64,000 nucleotides of DNA, taken from NCBI GenBank assembly GCA_951812345.1, contig OX638295.1, forward strand, positions 2,730,965-2,794,964. Reading direction: 5' to 3'. The notes under the pieces were generated by a model that saw only the letters and a list, made by a program, of their open reading frames with translations, ran no database searches and was not told where the DNA came from. The DNA comes from Rhodothermales bacterium. GTDB lineage: Bacteria > Bacteroidota > Rhodothermia > Rhodothermales > VXPQ01. Positions 34,699 through 45,200 of this stretch are shown here, piece after piece (position 1 is the stretch's first letter; the number at the start of each line of letters is the position of its first letter). Made by a program: the position numbers and the translations under genes.

Positions 34699-36084
34699 TC
34701 ACCGCCTCGCTTCCGCATCGAACGCTTCCATGGCAGCCTGCAAGCGGGCTGCCAGGTCCGGATACATGTCCGCCCGATCGTATTTCTCTTCGGGATCCTC
34801 GTCCAGATGGTACAGGGCGGGTTCTCCTGTCGCTCCTTCGGGCAGCGCCGGAATCCGCAATTTCCAGGGTCCCTCCCGCACGGCCTCGATCCGGTCTCCC
34901 CGGTAATAATAGAGGACGTCCCTTGGAGATGAGGCGGCCCGCGTCGTCAGGAAGGGCAGCGCGCTGGTTCCGTCGAGATTACCCGGCGGTGCAATGCCCG
35001 CTGCATCCATCAGGGTCGGGAACACGTCCAGCGAGGCCAGCATGTCGGCAGAAACGCGCCCGGCCGGTATCCGCCCCGGCCAGCGGGCAATGAACGGCAC
35101 CCGGAAGCCGCCCTCGAACGTCGTTCCCTTGTATCCGCGCAACGGCCCCGCCGATCCGCTGTGCCACGGCTTGACGGGCTCGTGCAGCGGCATCATATCG
35201 GTCTGGAACATGCGATCCGGCATGGCCTGCCATGGACCGTTGTCGCTGGTGAAGATCATCAGGGTGCGCTTGTCCAGCCCCTGGGCCTTGAGCGTAGTCA
35301 GAATCTCTCCGACGCTCCAGTCGATGGTTTCGATCACGTCTCCGTACCGCCCCTTTCGGGACCGCCCGTCCCGGTGCGGGGCTGCGTACACGGGCACGTG
35401 CGGCATCCCGTACGCCAGATACAGGAAGAAGGGCTCCGGTCCGCTCTCCTCGATGAACCGGATTGCTTCTTTCGTGTACGTAACCGTCAGCGTGTCCTGG
35501 TTCAGGGGTTCGCGGATCGGCTCCAGATCCCTGAACAGGTACAGCGGCACGTCGGTCTGCACCCACGGGCGGATCATGTCGTTGCTGTAGCGCAGGCCGT
35601 AATAACGGTCGAAACCCCGCGAAGTGGGCATGTAGGCGTCCTCGGCATGTCCGAGATGCCATTTGCCGACCATCATGGTCCGGTAGCCGTGTTCCTGCAG
35701 CGGCTGCCCGATCAGCGTTTCTTCCAGCGGCAACCCGTTTTTCGACTCCGGCCCCAGATTGTGCGGGAGGTGGCGAATCGGGTAGCGGCCCGTGAGCAGG
35801 CCGCCCCGCGACGGCGTACAGACCGCCGCAGTCACATAGAAGGAGGTCAGGCGGATTCCTTCGTCGGCCATGCGGTCGAGCTCCGGCGTGCGGATGGTCG
35901 GATTCCCGTAACTGCTCAGGTCTCCGTATCCCATGTCGTCGGCGAACAGCACGATGATGTTCGGGGGCGCCTCCGACGCTTGTCCGAGGGCGTCCGCATG
36001 CATAAGAAATGCCAGCAGGCACAGCATGGCCGGCAAGAGCGTCCGGCGTGACCCATGGTTCATGGTCTTCAGGGGGTTGGTCAT
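34699..36084 (-). CDS. Secreted sulfatase, family S1 (formylglycine type)
   Basis: The 461-residue protein begins with a signal peptide (LLPAMLCLLAFLMHADAL) and has the metal-binding NIIVLFADDMGYGD and the formylglycine site CTPSRGGLLTGRYP with Cys89. Family S1 sulfatases remove sulfate esters from glycans or other substrates after conversion of this Cys to formylglycine. It is the last of three sulfatases on this strand, 26 bases after the next one. The specific substrate is unknown. No maturation enzyme (anSME or FGE) is encoded in the window. Confidence 0.93.
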   Translation of the reverse strand: MTNPLKTMNHGSRRTLLPAMLCLLAFLMHADALGQASEAPPNIIVLFADDMGYGDLSSYGNPTIRTPELDRMADEGIRLTSFYVTAAVCTPSRGGLLTGRYPIRHLPHNLGPESKNGLPLEETLIGQPLQEHGYRTMMVGKWHLGHAEDAYMPTSRGFDRYYGLRYSNDMIRPWVQTDVPLYLFRDLEPIREPLNQDTLTVTYTKEAIRFIEESGPEPFFLYLAYGMPHVPVYAAPHRDGRSRKGRYGDVIETIDWSVGEILTTLKAQGLDKRTLMIFTSDNGPWQAMPDRMFQTDMMPLHEPVKPWHSGSAGPLRGYKGTTFEGGFRVPFIARWPGRIPAGRVSADMLASLDVFPTLMDAAGIAPPGNLDGTSALPFLTTRAASSPRDVLYYYRGDRIEAVREGPWKLRIPALPEGATGEPALYHLDEDPEEKYDRADMYPDLAARLQAAMEAFDAEARR

Positions 36085-36110
36085 GTCTTATGTTTTGTGT
36101 CTTGTATCGG

Positions 36111-37793
36111 TTAATGCGTCGCGCCCACGCGTTCCGCCCAGGCTTCCCACATCGCTGCGAGGGTGTCCACCCGATCCGGATGGGCCGCCGCCAGATCGCG
36201 AGTTTCCGTGCGGTCTGCCTCCATATCGTACAATTCCCAGTGCGTATCTGCTCCCCGCGCATCGACGAGTTTCCACCGGCCGCTACGCACGGCCTTTCCG
36301 CCGTTCCATTCGAAGAACAGGGCGTCGTGCCCTTCCCGCACCCCCTGCTCGAAAACGGGCAGCAGGGATTTACCTTCAAGAGGGTGAATGCGTTCGTTAC
36401 GCCAGACTTTCGGGTATTCGGCGCCGGCGGCGTCTACGGCGGTCGCCATCACATCGATAAGGTGCGCAATCTCGCGGGTAATTCCGCCCGCTCCGATACG
36501 CTCGGGCCACCAAGCGATGAACGGCGTGGCGATGCCTCCCTCGTGACTCCAGTTCTTGTAGTGCCGGAAGGGGGTGTTGCTCAGGAACGCCCACGGGGCG
36601 TCCACGCTGTGCCAGGCGGCCATGGACCCCGGCGGATCGACCGGCGGGTGATCCCGATTCTGCTGGTTATGCACCACCTCCGCGGAGCCCCCGTTGTCGG
36701 AAAGGAACATCACGAGCGTGTTTTCCTCTTCGCCCATCTCATGGATTTTGTCCAGCAGACGGCCCATTTGCTGATCCACACGGTCAACCATGGCGGCGTA
36801 CACCGCCATTTTCAGATCCCAGTCCGCTTTGCCCTCGACTTCCTCCCAAGGCAGAATGCGCAGGCTGTCGTCCCAGTAGCGGGTGGTGAAGGTCGAGGTA
36901 CGCTGCCATCGTTCGAGAATGGTTCCGTATTCCGGCAAGGTCCATTTCGGATCGATAAGCCCCATTTCGACCTGCTGCTCGTGCCGCCTGCGGCGCAGGA
37001 CATCCCACCCGTCCATGTATTTCCCCTGGTATTTCTCGATGTCCTCGGGCCGGGCTTGCAGGGGATCGTGCGGGGCCTGGTAGGCGATATAGAGAAAGAA
37101 CGGCTTGTCGGCGTGTTCGCTTCCGTGTTGGTTCAGGTAGTCGAGCGCTTTTTCCGTGTAGGCATCCGTCGAATAGAAATCCGGGTCGTCGGGGGTGTAC
37201 GGTCGAAATACCTGACCGTCGATCGCCCAGGTGCGCACATGCCCCGGTGTTTTTCTTGCGGGCGGCGGCTCGCCGGGTCGCTGCTCCCCGGGATTGAAAT
37301 GGTTGACGGCGCCGTCCACGAGTCCGTAATAGCGGTCGAAACCCCGGTCGAACGGATTTTCCAGGCCGTGCCACTTCCCGGTCATATAGGTGCGATAGCC
37401 CGCTTCGCGCAGCACTTCCGCAATGGTCACCCCGTTCCGGAGCGTGTCGATCCGCTCGCCCATACCTACCTGATGGGCGTACAGGCCGGTCATGAGGGAA
37501 GCCCTGGTGGGGAAGCATTTGCTCGTGTTGTAGAACTGGGTGAATCGCAGGCCCTCCTCTGCGAGGCGGTCGAGATGCGGGGTGGCGATTTCCCCACCGT
37601 ACGATCCAAGGTCCGAGAAACCCATGTCGTCCACCATGACGAGGACGATATTGGGCCGGTCGTCGCTCCGGGGGTTTTCTGCCAAGCGGAGATCCGGCTG
37701 CACTCCCGCCGGCCGGATCGCGGCGCACAAAATACCTGCTGTGACAAATGCAGCTACGGTCAAGCCCACTGCACGCAATGTTTCGTATGCCAT
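36111..37793 (-). CDS. Secreted sulfatase, family S1 (arylsulfatase-like)
   Basis: A 560-residue sulfatase with an N-terminal hydrophobic export segment, NIVLVMVDDMGFSDLG for metal binding, and formylglycine site CFPTRASLMTG with Cys93. The Thr in place of Ser in CxPxR is a known variant. It starts one base after the stop of the preceding sulfatase, a near-overlapping arrangement that indicates one transcript. The long middle with AYQAPHDPLQARPEDIEKY is typical of arylsulfatases. Substrate unknown. Confidence 0.92.
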   Translation of the reverse strand: MAYETLRAVGLTVAAFVTAGILCAAIRPAGVQPDLRLAENPRSDDRPNIVLVMVDDMGFSDLGSYGGEIATPHLDRLAEEGLRFTQFYNTSKCFPTRASLMTGLYAHQVGMGERIDTLRNGVTIAEVLREAGYRTYMTGKWHGLENPFDRGFDRYYGLVDGAVNHFNPGEQRPGEPPPARKTPGHVRTWAIDGQVFRPYTPDDPDFYSTDAYTEKALDYLNQHGSEHADKPFFLYIAYQAPHDPLQARPEDIEKYQGKYMDGWDVLRRRRHEQQVEMGLIDPKWTLPEYGTILERWQRTSTFTTRYWDDSLRILPWEEVEGKADWDLKMAVYAAMVDRVDQQMGRLLDKIHEMGEEENTLVMFLSDNGGSAEVVHNQQNRDHPPVDPPGSMAAWHSVDAPWAFLSNTPFRHYKNWSHEGGIATPFIAWWPERIGAGGITREIAHLIDVMATAVDAAGAEYPKVWRNERIHPLEGKSLLPVFEQGVREGHDALFFEWNGGKAVRSGRWKLVDARGADTHWELYDMEADRTETRDLAAAHPDRVDTLAAMWEAWAERVGATH

Positions 37794-37794
37794 G

Positions 37795-39240
37795 TCATTC
37801 GTAGGGATTTTTGAATACGTCCATTTCCGGTTCCGATCGAACGTCCTCGATCACCGCTTCGAGGCGCCGCACCACATCCGGATATCTTTCGGAGAGATCG
37901 TGGTATTCCCCGATGTCGCGGCTCAGATCGTACAGTTCGGTCACATGGCGCTCCGGAGTCCAGACGCGAAGCAGTTTCCAGTCGCCCTGCCGCACGGCCT
38001 GGGAGTATCTCGCCTCCATGTTGTTGCGGTGCTCCCAGTAGAGCGCGCGATGCATGGGGACGGGACCGGTATTCGTGAGCAGGTTCGTCATGGACAGGCC
38101 GTCCATGGGCGGGGTATCCGCCCCGGCGAACTCGGCCAGCGTGGGGAAGATGTCCCACATGGCCCAGGGGTGGTCGCTGACCCCCCCGGACGGCACGTAG
38201 CCTGGAGCCCATGCGATCATCGGGACGCGAATGCCGCCTTCGTACAGGTCCCGCTTGATGCCCCGGAGGGGGCCGTTGGATTCGAAGTAGCCGGGGTCCG
38301 CCCCGCCTTCGCCGTGCGGGCCGTTGTCGCTGGTGAAGAGCACGATGGTATCCTCGCCAAGCCCCAGTTCCTCGATCCGGTCCAGAATGCGTCCGATGTC
38401 CCGGTCGAGGCGGGTGACCATGGCGGCGTGCGCGGCGTGCGGCGTTGGCTGGCCCCGGTACGTCCCGATGACCCCGCAGCACGGGAAGGGCGGATCCGGC
38501 GCCATGCGGCTCCGCCCGTTTTCGTCCCGAAATGGAGCAATATCCTCTTCCGGAACCAGCAATTCCGCATGCACGAGGGCGAACGGCAGGTACAGGAAGA
38601 ACGGCTCGTCCTGGTTCGCCTCGATGAAGTCGAGCGCTCCCTCCACGAAAAGCTCGTGGGTGTACTGCGTGGTGTCCACGTCGATGCGCTCCGTGCCGCC
38701 GTTCTGTATGGCGAACAGATGATCCGTGTAGTAGGAGTGCGCATGAACATGCCCCAAATAGCCGAGGAAGGCGTCGAAGCCCTGGCGGTGCGGCAAGCCG
38801 GATTCGTTGTCTTCGGCCAGCCCCCACTTGCCGAACATGCCCGTGGCGTACCCGGCCTGTTTCAGCGCTTTGGGCAGGGTCCGGTCCTCTTCCCGCAACG
38901 AGGCGCCCGCATTCCCCCGCACGAGAGCGTGCCCCATGTGCGTGCCGGTCATGAGCGACCAGCGGGAAGGGGCGCACACCGTATTCCCCGCATAAAATGC
39001 GGAGAATAAGGCGCCTTCTTCGGCCATGCGGTCCAGCCGGGGCGTGGTAAAGCGTTTCTGTCCGTAGACGCTCAGGTCGCCGTAGCCGAGATCGTCGGCC
39101 AGGATGAAGACGATGTTGGGGGGGCGGCGTTCGTCCGGCGGATCGTCAAGGGGATCGGCATGGGCGGGGAGGACGGAAACCGCCGTCGCCGCCAGCGCAA
39201 TCAGCAGGGTCTGTACTTGGGCGAAAAGGGAATGATGCAT
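37795..39240 (-). CDS. Secreted sulfatase, family S1 (formylglycine type)
   Basis: The first gene of the three-sulfatase run. Start ATG at 39240 gives a signal peptide (LLIALAATAVSVLPAHA) and a 481-residue protein with NIVFILADDLGYGD and formylglycine site CAPSRWSLMTG (Cys89). The frame is open further upstream, but that part is a relic of another sulfatase (39331-39510) rather than part of this protein. Exported and likely active on a sulfated polymer; substrate unknown. Confidence 0.92.
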   Translation of the reverse strand: MHHSLFAQVQTLLIALAATAVSVLPAHADPLDDPPDERRPPNIVFILADDLGYGDLSVYGQKRFTTPRLDRMAEEGALFSAFYAGNTVCAPSRWSLMTGTHMGHALVRGNAGASLREEDRTLPKALKQAGYATGMFGKWGLAEDNESGLPHRQGFDAFLGYLGHVHAHSYYTDHLFAIQNGGTERIDVDTTQYTHELFVEGALDFIEANQDEPFFLYLPFALVHAELLVPEEDIAPFRDENGRSRMAPDPPFPCCGVIGTYRGQPTPHAAHAAMVTRLDRDIGRILDRIEELGLGEDTIVLFTSDNGPHGEGGADPGYFESNGPLRGIKRDLYEGGIRVPMIAWAPGYVPSGGVSDHPWAMWDIFPTLAEFAGADTPPMDGLSMTNLLTNTGPVPMHRALYWEHRNNMEARYSQAVRQGDWKLLRVWTPERHVTELYDLSRDIGEYHDLSERYPDVVRRLEAVIEDVRSEPEMDVFKNPYE

Positions 39241-39330
39241 GAGTCGGTGCGGGCGGACAATACGATACTGTCGGAGATGCAGGGTTACTTGATACGAACG
39301 GGGCGGCATATTATCAATTCGCAGCGCCAA

Positions 39331-39510
39331 CGGGAGGCTATCCAGGTTCAGATTACGGATATATCTGTCGCTGTACGCACCGATGGCCTCGGCTTGCGGA
39401 TCGTCGGCGAGGAGAAACAGAATGTTTGGCGAGCTATTAGGCGCCCGGAGCGGTATTCGTCGAACGCGTCGAGGCGAGGATGGCAAGGAAAGCGAGTGAA
39501 AACAATTTTG
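39331..39510 (-). pseudogene. Sulfatase relic, 5' fragment
   Basis: The minus strand encodes PNILFLLADDPQAEAIGAY then SDRYIRNLNLDSL, matching the start of the sulfatase at 45584-47050 (PNILFLFADDLQADAIGAY, then GNGYIRTPNLDRL) at about 23 of 33 positions. The upstream DNA also resembles that gene's signal-peptide region but in a different frame, so a frameshift and a large 3' deletion are implied. It lies upstream of the first tandem sulfatase. Confidence 0.65.
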
Positions 39511-39631
39511 ATTGGAGGGGTTATACACGGGATCACGGTTGTAATTTGGCTATAGCCATCGATCGTCTCCTTACGGGCGTATATGCCGAACCCGGGCCAA
39601 TTTGAATAATTCTCCACCTGCTGCCTCCCCC

Positions 39632-40579
39632 ATGTCCCCCCAGGTACACGTCCATGATCTCTGGAAGGCGTACGGCGCCGTGCAGGCCGCCTGCGGGGTG
39701 ACGTTCGATGTGGCGCGGGGGGAAATATTCGGCCTGCTGGGGCCGAATGGCGCAGGCAAGACCACCACGGTCGAGTGCATGCTGGGGTTGCGGCAACCGG
39801 ATCGGGGCGTGGTGCAAATAGGCGGGATCGACGCCCGGCAGCATCCGCGCGATATGCAGCAGCGCATCGGGGCGACGCTGCAGACGAATGCCTTGCAGGA
39901 AAACATAACGCCCCGGGAAGCGCTCCGGCTTTTCGGTTCTTTTTACCGGGAGGCGGAAGAAGCCGGTGTCCTCTTGCAGCGGTTCGCGCTGGAGGAGCAG
40001 GCCGATGCGGCCTTCCGCACGCTGTCGGGGGGGCAGCGCCGGCGGCTGGCGCTGGCGCTGGCGTTCGTCAACCGGCCCGGGGTGGTGTTGCTGGACGAAC
40101 CCACGACCGGCCTGGACCCATCTTCGCGCCGCGACCTGCACCGCCGCATTCTGGACATGAAAGCGGAGGGGCGGACCGTGTTGCTCACGACGCATTACAT
40201 GGAAGAGGCGGAAACCCTGTGCGACCGCGTGGCGATCATGCACCGCGGCAGGCTTGTTGCGGAGGGCGCTCCCCGCGACCTGATGGGCAGCCTCGGCACG
40301 GCGCCTTCGGTCCGTCTCGAAACGTCCGACCCGTTGCCGCCGGAGACCTTCGCGGAAATCGAGGGGGTGCGCGATCTGGAACAGACGGGCTGTACGGTCC
40401 GGTTCCGGTCGGAGCAGGTGCAGGGGACGCTTTCCGAGCTGACGAAGCGGCTGGAAACGGCGGGCGTCGGGATCGTCGAACTGCATGTCCGGCGGGCGAC
40501 GCTGGAGGAGGTGCTTATCGAATTGACGCAGGAGGAAAGCGATGCACCGGGCGGATCGCATGGAGGGCCTTTGGCATGA
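39632..40579 (+). CDS. ABC transporter ATP-binding protein (ABC-2/DrrA type)
   Basis: The 315-residue ATPase has Walker [11 protein letters not shown], the Q-loop, signature [14 protein letters not shown], Walker [13 protein letters not shown], and switch His in [11 protein letters not shown]-terminal domain of about 90 residues follows, as in DrrA-type exporters. The ATG at 39632 is preferred to a TTG at 39602. Its stop overlaps the permease start (ATGA), so the two form an exporter with the next gene. The cargo is unknown. Confidence 0.93.
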   Translation: MSPQVHVHDLWKAYGAVQAACGVTFDVARGEIFGLLGPNGAGKTTTVECMLGLRQPDRGVVQIGGIDARQHPRDMQQRIGATLQTNALQENITPREALRLFGSFYREAEEAGVLLQRFALEEQADAAFRTLSGGQRRRLALALAFVNRPGVVLLDEPTTGLDPSSRRDLHRRILDMKAEGRTVLLTTHYMEEAETLCDRVAIMHRGRLVAEGAPRDLMGSLGTAPSVRLETSDPLPPETFAEIEGVRDLEQTGCTVRFRSEQVQGTLSELTKRLETAGVGIVELHVRRATLEEVLIELTQEESDAPGGSHGGPLA

Positions 40580-42156
40580 CGTACGCCTTTCTGATCGAAC
40601 TGCGGCTCTATTACCGGAACAGGATGGCCCTGATCTACGGCTATCTTTTTCCGCTGATTTTTCTGGTGGCCTTCCTTGTGCTCTACCGGCACGAACCGGT
40701 GCCGCTCGTGAACCACATGGGCGAGTTGCTTACCGTGACGGCCCTTGGCGGGGCCTGCTTCGGCCTGCCCACGTCCATGGTGGGCGAGCGGGAGCGGGGG
40801 GTGTGGCGCCGGTACCGGGCGACCCCCGTTTCCACGCTGCGCCTGGTGCTGACGACCGTGGCGGCCCGGTATCTGGTCCTGCTTTCCGCCGCGCTTCTTC
40901 AGATTGTACCGGCCATGCTTCTTGGCATGCCGTTTCCCGACCATATTGCCGGGCTGTGGGTCGCCTTCACGTTCGTGTCCTTCGCCTTTCTCGGGCTGGG
41001 CCTGGTCATCGCCATGCTCGCCGATACGGTCCCCGCCGTGCAGGCGCTGGGGCAGTCCATTTTCCTGCCGATGCTGATCATTGGCGGGGTGGCGGTGCGT
41101 ATCGAAAGCCTGCCCGAATGGGCGCAGCATCTGTCCGCTTTCTTTCCCGGCCGCTATGCGGTCGAGGCGATACAGGGTACGGTGAACGGAAGCGGTCTGG
41201 GCGAGGCGGGCTTCAGCTTGCTGGCCCTCCTGCTGATCGGGGCCGCCGGGTGCCTTGCCTCGGCAAAGATGTTTCGATGGGATACGCGGGAGCGAGGCGG
41301 TACGCCGCGCGGCAAGGTATGGGCGGGCGCCGCCCTTGCGGCATGGGTGCTGGTCGGGGTGCTGGCGGAAGGCACGGGCCGCGCGCTGCCGCATGGACGA
41401 TTGCCTGCCGACGGGGCGTCGTCCCTGACCGATGCGCTTCGTTCCCCCGGCGCAGAGACAGAAAACCTCTCTAACGTATACGGGACGCAAGCGGATTCGG
41501 TTACAGTCGCGGAGCACATGGCGGATTCTGTCGGCGTCGGAGCAGAACCGGAGGATTCGGCGCCGGAAGCGTCAAGCCCGCAAAGTGACGCTGAACCCCC
41601 GGATGCTGCACCCGACGAGGTGGTCGAGGCGCCGCCGCCGCCCATCGACTACCCCGATTCCTGGGAAGAGGTGACGATGGAGGACATTGAACGGGACATC
41701 CGGTTCGATGCACTTCCCTACGATCAGGGGCTGGAGGCCCCGGTCGCTGCGCTGGACGAGCCCATGTATCCGGATATCGAGGAAACGATCCGGTGCGTCC
41801 TCTACGATCTGGAGGTATGGCCGCCGGCCTGGACGGGGGACCCTGTGCAGCGGGCGCGCAATGTGCTGTACGTGGCGGCGGTTCCGGACATGTACCAGAT
41901 GAGCGGGATCGAGCGGTGGGTGCCGCTCGCCGTATTCGAGCATTTGGCGAATGCGCATCCCGAAGACGAATTGATCAAGGTGCTCTACTGGATCGCCGCC
42001 AATCCCTACGAAGGGGAGGTTTCCGCCGCAAGCCGGCTTACGGATATGTGTCTGCGGATCGGCGGCCCCGAGGACATTCTAATGCTGCAGCAGCGGACCG
42101 GGTGGTACGCGGCCAAGCTGCTGGGCCGGATCACCGGGCATATCGAGGTGAGGTAA
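40576..42156 (+). CDS. ABC-2 type permease with an unusual C-terminal soluble extension
   Basis: The first 240 residues are an ABC-2 permease with six hydrophobic segments and the [13 protein letters not shown]-like [14 protein letters not shown] and [17 protein letters not shown] motifs. After about residue 240 comes one more hydrophobic segment ([15 protein letters not shown]), a Pro/Ala/Glu-rich linker ([19 protein letters not shown]) and a roughly 150-residue domain ending at [10 protein letters not shown]. Most ABC-2 permeases are about 250-270 residues, so this is a rare fusion or added domain of unknown job. The last 49 bases of the gene recur downstream at 45304-45352. Confidence 0.85.
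   Translation: MTYAFLIELRLYYRNRMALIYGYLFPLIFLVAFLVLYRHEPVPLVNHMGELLTVTALGGACFGLPTSMVGERERGVWRRYRATPVSTLRLVLTTVAARYLVLLSAALLQIVPAMLLGMPFPDHIAGLWVAFTFVSFAFLGLGLVIAMLADTVPAVQALGQSIFLPMLIIGGVAVRIESLPEWAQHLSAFFPGRYAVEAIQGTVNGSGLGEAGFSLLALLLIGAAGCLASAKMFRWDTRERGGTPRGKVWAGAALAAWVLVGVLAEGTGRALPHGRLPADGASSLTDALRSPGAETENLSNVYGTQADSVTVAEHMADSVGVGAEPEDSAPEASSPQSDAEPPDAAPDEVVEAPPPPIDYPDSWEEVTMEDIERDIRFDALPYDQGLEAPVAALDEPMYPDIEETIRCVLYDLEVWPPAWTGDPVQRARNVLYVAAVPDMYQMSGIERWVPLAVFEHLANAHPEDELIKVLYWIAANPYEGEVSAASRLTDMCLRIGGPEDILMLQQRTGWYAAKLLGRITGHIEVR
42107..42155 (+). repeat. 49-bp exact direct repeat, left copy (3' end of the permease gene)
   Basis: The last 49 bases of the permease gene, including most of its stop codon, are identical to 45304-45352. 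The two copies flank the subtilase gene. The arrangement resembles an attachment-site pair or a recombination footprint. Confidence 0.85.
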
Positions 42157-42191
42157 GCAATTTTGTCCGGTGCGTTTCGTTTCTTTTATTT

Positions 42192-42210
42192 AGGGATACT
42201 CTGATTAAGC
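42192..42210 (+). repeat. Dispersed repeat, half copy upstream of the subtilase gene
   Basis: AGGGATACTCTGATTAAGC lies 51 bases before the subtilase start. Its orientation is opposite to most other half copies relative to the following gene. Confidence 0.7.
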
Positions 42211-42260
42211 CTCTTCCGTCTCATTTCCTCCGGCACGCTCCATCCGATACACCCCGAAAA

Positions 42261-45200
42261 ATGAACACACCGTCTTCTTTTTGGGGGCAGCGGGCGCGCC
42301 TGTTTTGCATTCGGCGGGCCTTGTTTTTGGCCCTGGTCGGATTCCTGGCTGCGCCTTTGGCTGCGGCTCAGGACCGCCCCGAACCCGAATATGAGCTCCA
42401 CGTCGTCATCGTGCAGTTTGAGCCAGGTATTGTCATTGGGGAAGGGGTTTCCAAGGCAGGCCTGCAGGCTTTTGACCGCGCGGCGGCCAGATACGGCGTG
42501 CACACGATCGAGCGCATGTTTCCGTTTCTGGATCACGTGCAGCCCACACCCGAGACCGCGCGGAATCTCGCAGCGCTTCGCCGCACCTACTATGTCCGGT
42601 ACAGCGCCGACGATGATCCCGGAGACGTAGCGAAGGCCCTGATGGCTGCGCCTGGCGTGACCTATGCCGAGACGCATGCCGTGCCTGTGCTGGCCAACCG
42701 CCTTACGGGGTCTGACGTTACCGTAGAGCCCAATGATTCCTTATACAGCGAGCAGACGTATCTCAGGCATATGCGTCTGCCCGAAGCATGGGACATTGTC
42801 AAGGGAGAAGACGGCAACCCGCCCGTGGTTATCGCCATAACGGACACCGGCGGAGATTGGCGACACGAGGATCTTCTTGCGAATGTGTGGACCAATGCAA
42901 ATGAGATTCCGGGCAACGGCATAGACGACGATAACAACGGGTTCATTGACGATGTGCATGGGGTGAATCTGGGCAATGGAGATGACGCCGATAACGACCC
43001 GTATACTCCGGGTAACACCCATGGTACGCACGTCGCAGGTGTAGCCAGTGCCGTGACCGACAATAGCACCGGTGTTGCCGGAGCAGCGTGGAATGCCCGG
43101 CTCATGCATATTCACGGCTACTACCGAGGCATCCTGTATGCTGCCGCCAACGGCGCCGACATCATAAATACAAGTTGGGTTACGTCAGGGTCGAGTAAAA
43201 CTTCAACGCAAGCCCTCGACCTCGCAACGGACATGGGCGCTCTTGTGGTAGCAGGGGCAGCCAATAGTGCTAGGAATATCGACGACTTCGCAAACTATCC
43301 TTACGGGCATCCTCGCGTTCTTGCTGTCGGCGCCACGGCCAAAGATTCACGCAGAAAGGCGGGATTTTCAAATTACGGAAAGGGGGTCGATGTCTTTGCC
43401 CCTGGTGTAGACATTATTACTACAGCACCGGAGGGCGAATACGCGCTTTCCATAGACGGCACGTCATTTGCATCTCCTCTGGTTAGTGGGGTGGCCGCAT
43501 TGGTGAAGACCCGGTATCCGGACATTTCGCCGGATGCATTGCGGGAGCAAATTCGTCTTTCGAGCGAGAATATGGACGCGGAGAATCCGGGTTATGCAGG
43601 ACTTTTGGGACGCGGGTATGTCCATGCCGAGGCGGCTCTGCAAACGCCTGAGCTACCAGCCATTCGTGTCAAGCGGTGGTCATGGACGGATTCCGACGGC
43701 GACAAAGAAATTACCTCAGGGGAGGAGGTGACCATCACGGCTACGATGGTCAATTACCTGACCGATGCCCGGCAGCTGAGCGTAGGTCTGACGACGGCCC
43801 AATCGTATCCGTATATAGATATAACGACGGCCGAGCAAACGGTAGGCCGCCTGGCTCGTGGCGATTCCACCGAGGTTACGTTGCGGTTCACGGTAGCCCC
43901 CGATGCGCCCGTAAACAGTAGGGTGCGATTCTATACCCGTATTCGGGACGGAGCATTCGTAGACGAGCCCGACCAATTCGCATTTGGCGTAAACAGGAAT
44001 CTCGATGTGGTGCACGCCGCACTCAGTGCGCTTTACGTGTCCACGAACGGCAACCTCTGGGATAACAATTCCGACTGGGATATCACTACGGTTCCCTCGC
44101 TGAGTCGGTTGTCCCGGTGGCATGGGGTCTCGGTCTATCTGGGTTTGATGGACGGTCTCAGTTTGTCGGGCAACAATCTAACGGGGATATTACCGATTGA
44201 TCTTGGCGATCTCTCCAGTCTCAGGCTACTGAAACTCGGGAAGAATTCACTTACCGGGGAGATTCCGAGCACCCTCGGCAACCTCTCGCAATTGCGAGAA
44301 CTGGATCTGAAGGATAATTTCCTTACCGGGGCGATACCCATTGCACTGGGCAGTCTTCCACGATTGCAACGACTGGATTTGTCGGGCAATACCCTTTCGT
44401 GGGCAATTCCCGGGGAATTGGGCAATCTCTCGCAAATGCAACGGCTGGATTTGTCGGACAATTTCCTTACCGGTACGATCCCCAGCGAATTGGGCAATCT
44501 CTCGAAATTGCAATGGCTGTATCTGCAGGGCAACGCTTTGACGGGCAGGCTGCCGAGGAGTTTTATGCGACTGGAGAATCTGCAGAGGTTGAATTTTGGC
44601 GACCAGGACCTATGCGCGCCAGCGGACGATGCATTCCAGGCATGGCTCGGCAGCATTTCGAAGACAAGCGGTCCCACTTGTAGCGGGATCCATTTTGCAG
44701 ACAACGTGCCAGACCAATCCTTTACACGTGCGCAGCCAATCGCCCCGATCGTCTTGCCCGAAGCTATTGGGGGCGCATCGCGAGTTGACTATACGTTGAC
44801 GCCCGCACTGCCGGAAGCGCTGACCTTTGACAAGGCTAACCGCACTATCAGCGGGAAGCCGACGTCGGCCATGTCGGCCACACCCTATACGTACAAGGCC
44901 ACCGATGCGAACGGAGCCACTGACAGGCTGACCTTTAGCATCGAGGTGATTTTTCCGGACAATGCTGAGAATGAATCGTTGCCGCAAGCGTTTGCCCTGC
45001 ACGGCAACTATCCCAATCCCTTCCGGCATTCCACGCGGCTGATATTTGATCTTCCGTGGCCCGCCCGTGTGACGGTTGAGGTGATGGATGTGGTGGGCCG
45101 GCGCGTACTCACGGCGCCTTCGGTTGATTTGGCATCCGGACGGCAGCGCGGCATAGACCTGAGCGGAGCTTCGCTGTCCTCGGGGCTATACCTGTACCGG

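Noticed and set aside
34452-34718. An 88-residue minus-strand frame in the AT-rich gap
   Set aside because: It overlaps the end of the sulfatase, lacks any motif and has no good start signal.
36009-37814. A 601-residue plus-strand frame opposite the second sulfatase
   Set aside because: The antisense strand carries a complete sulfatase; this is a high-GC shadow frame.
39775-40575. Permease frame extending back through the ATPase gene
   Set aside because: The frame is open but the ATPase motifs lie in another frame; the true permease start is the ATG at 40576 overlapping the ATPase stop.
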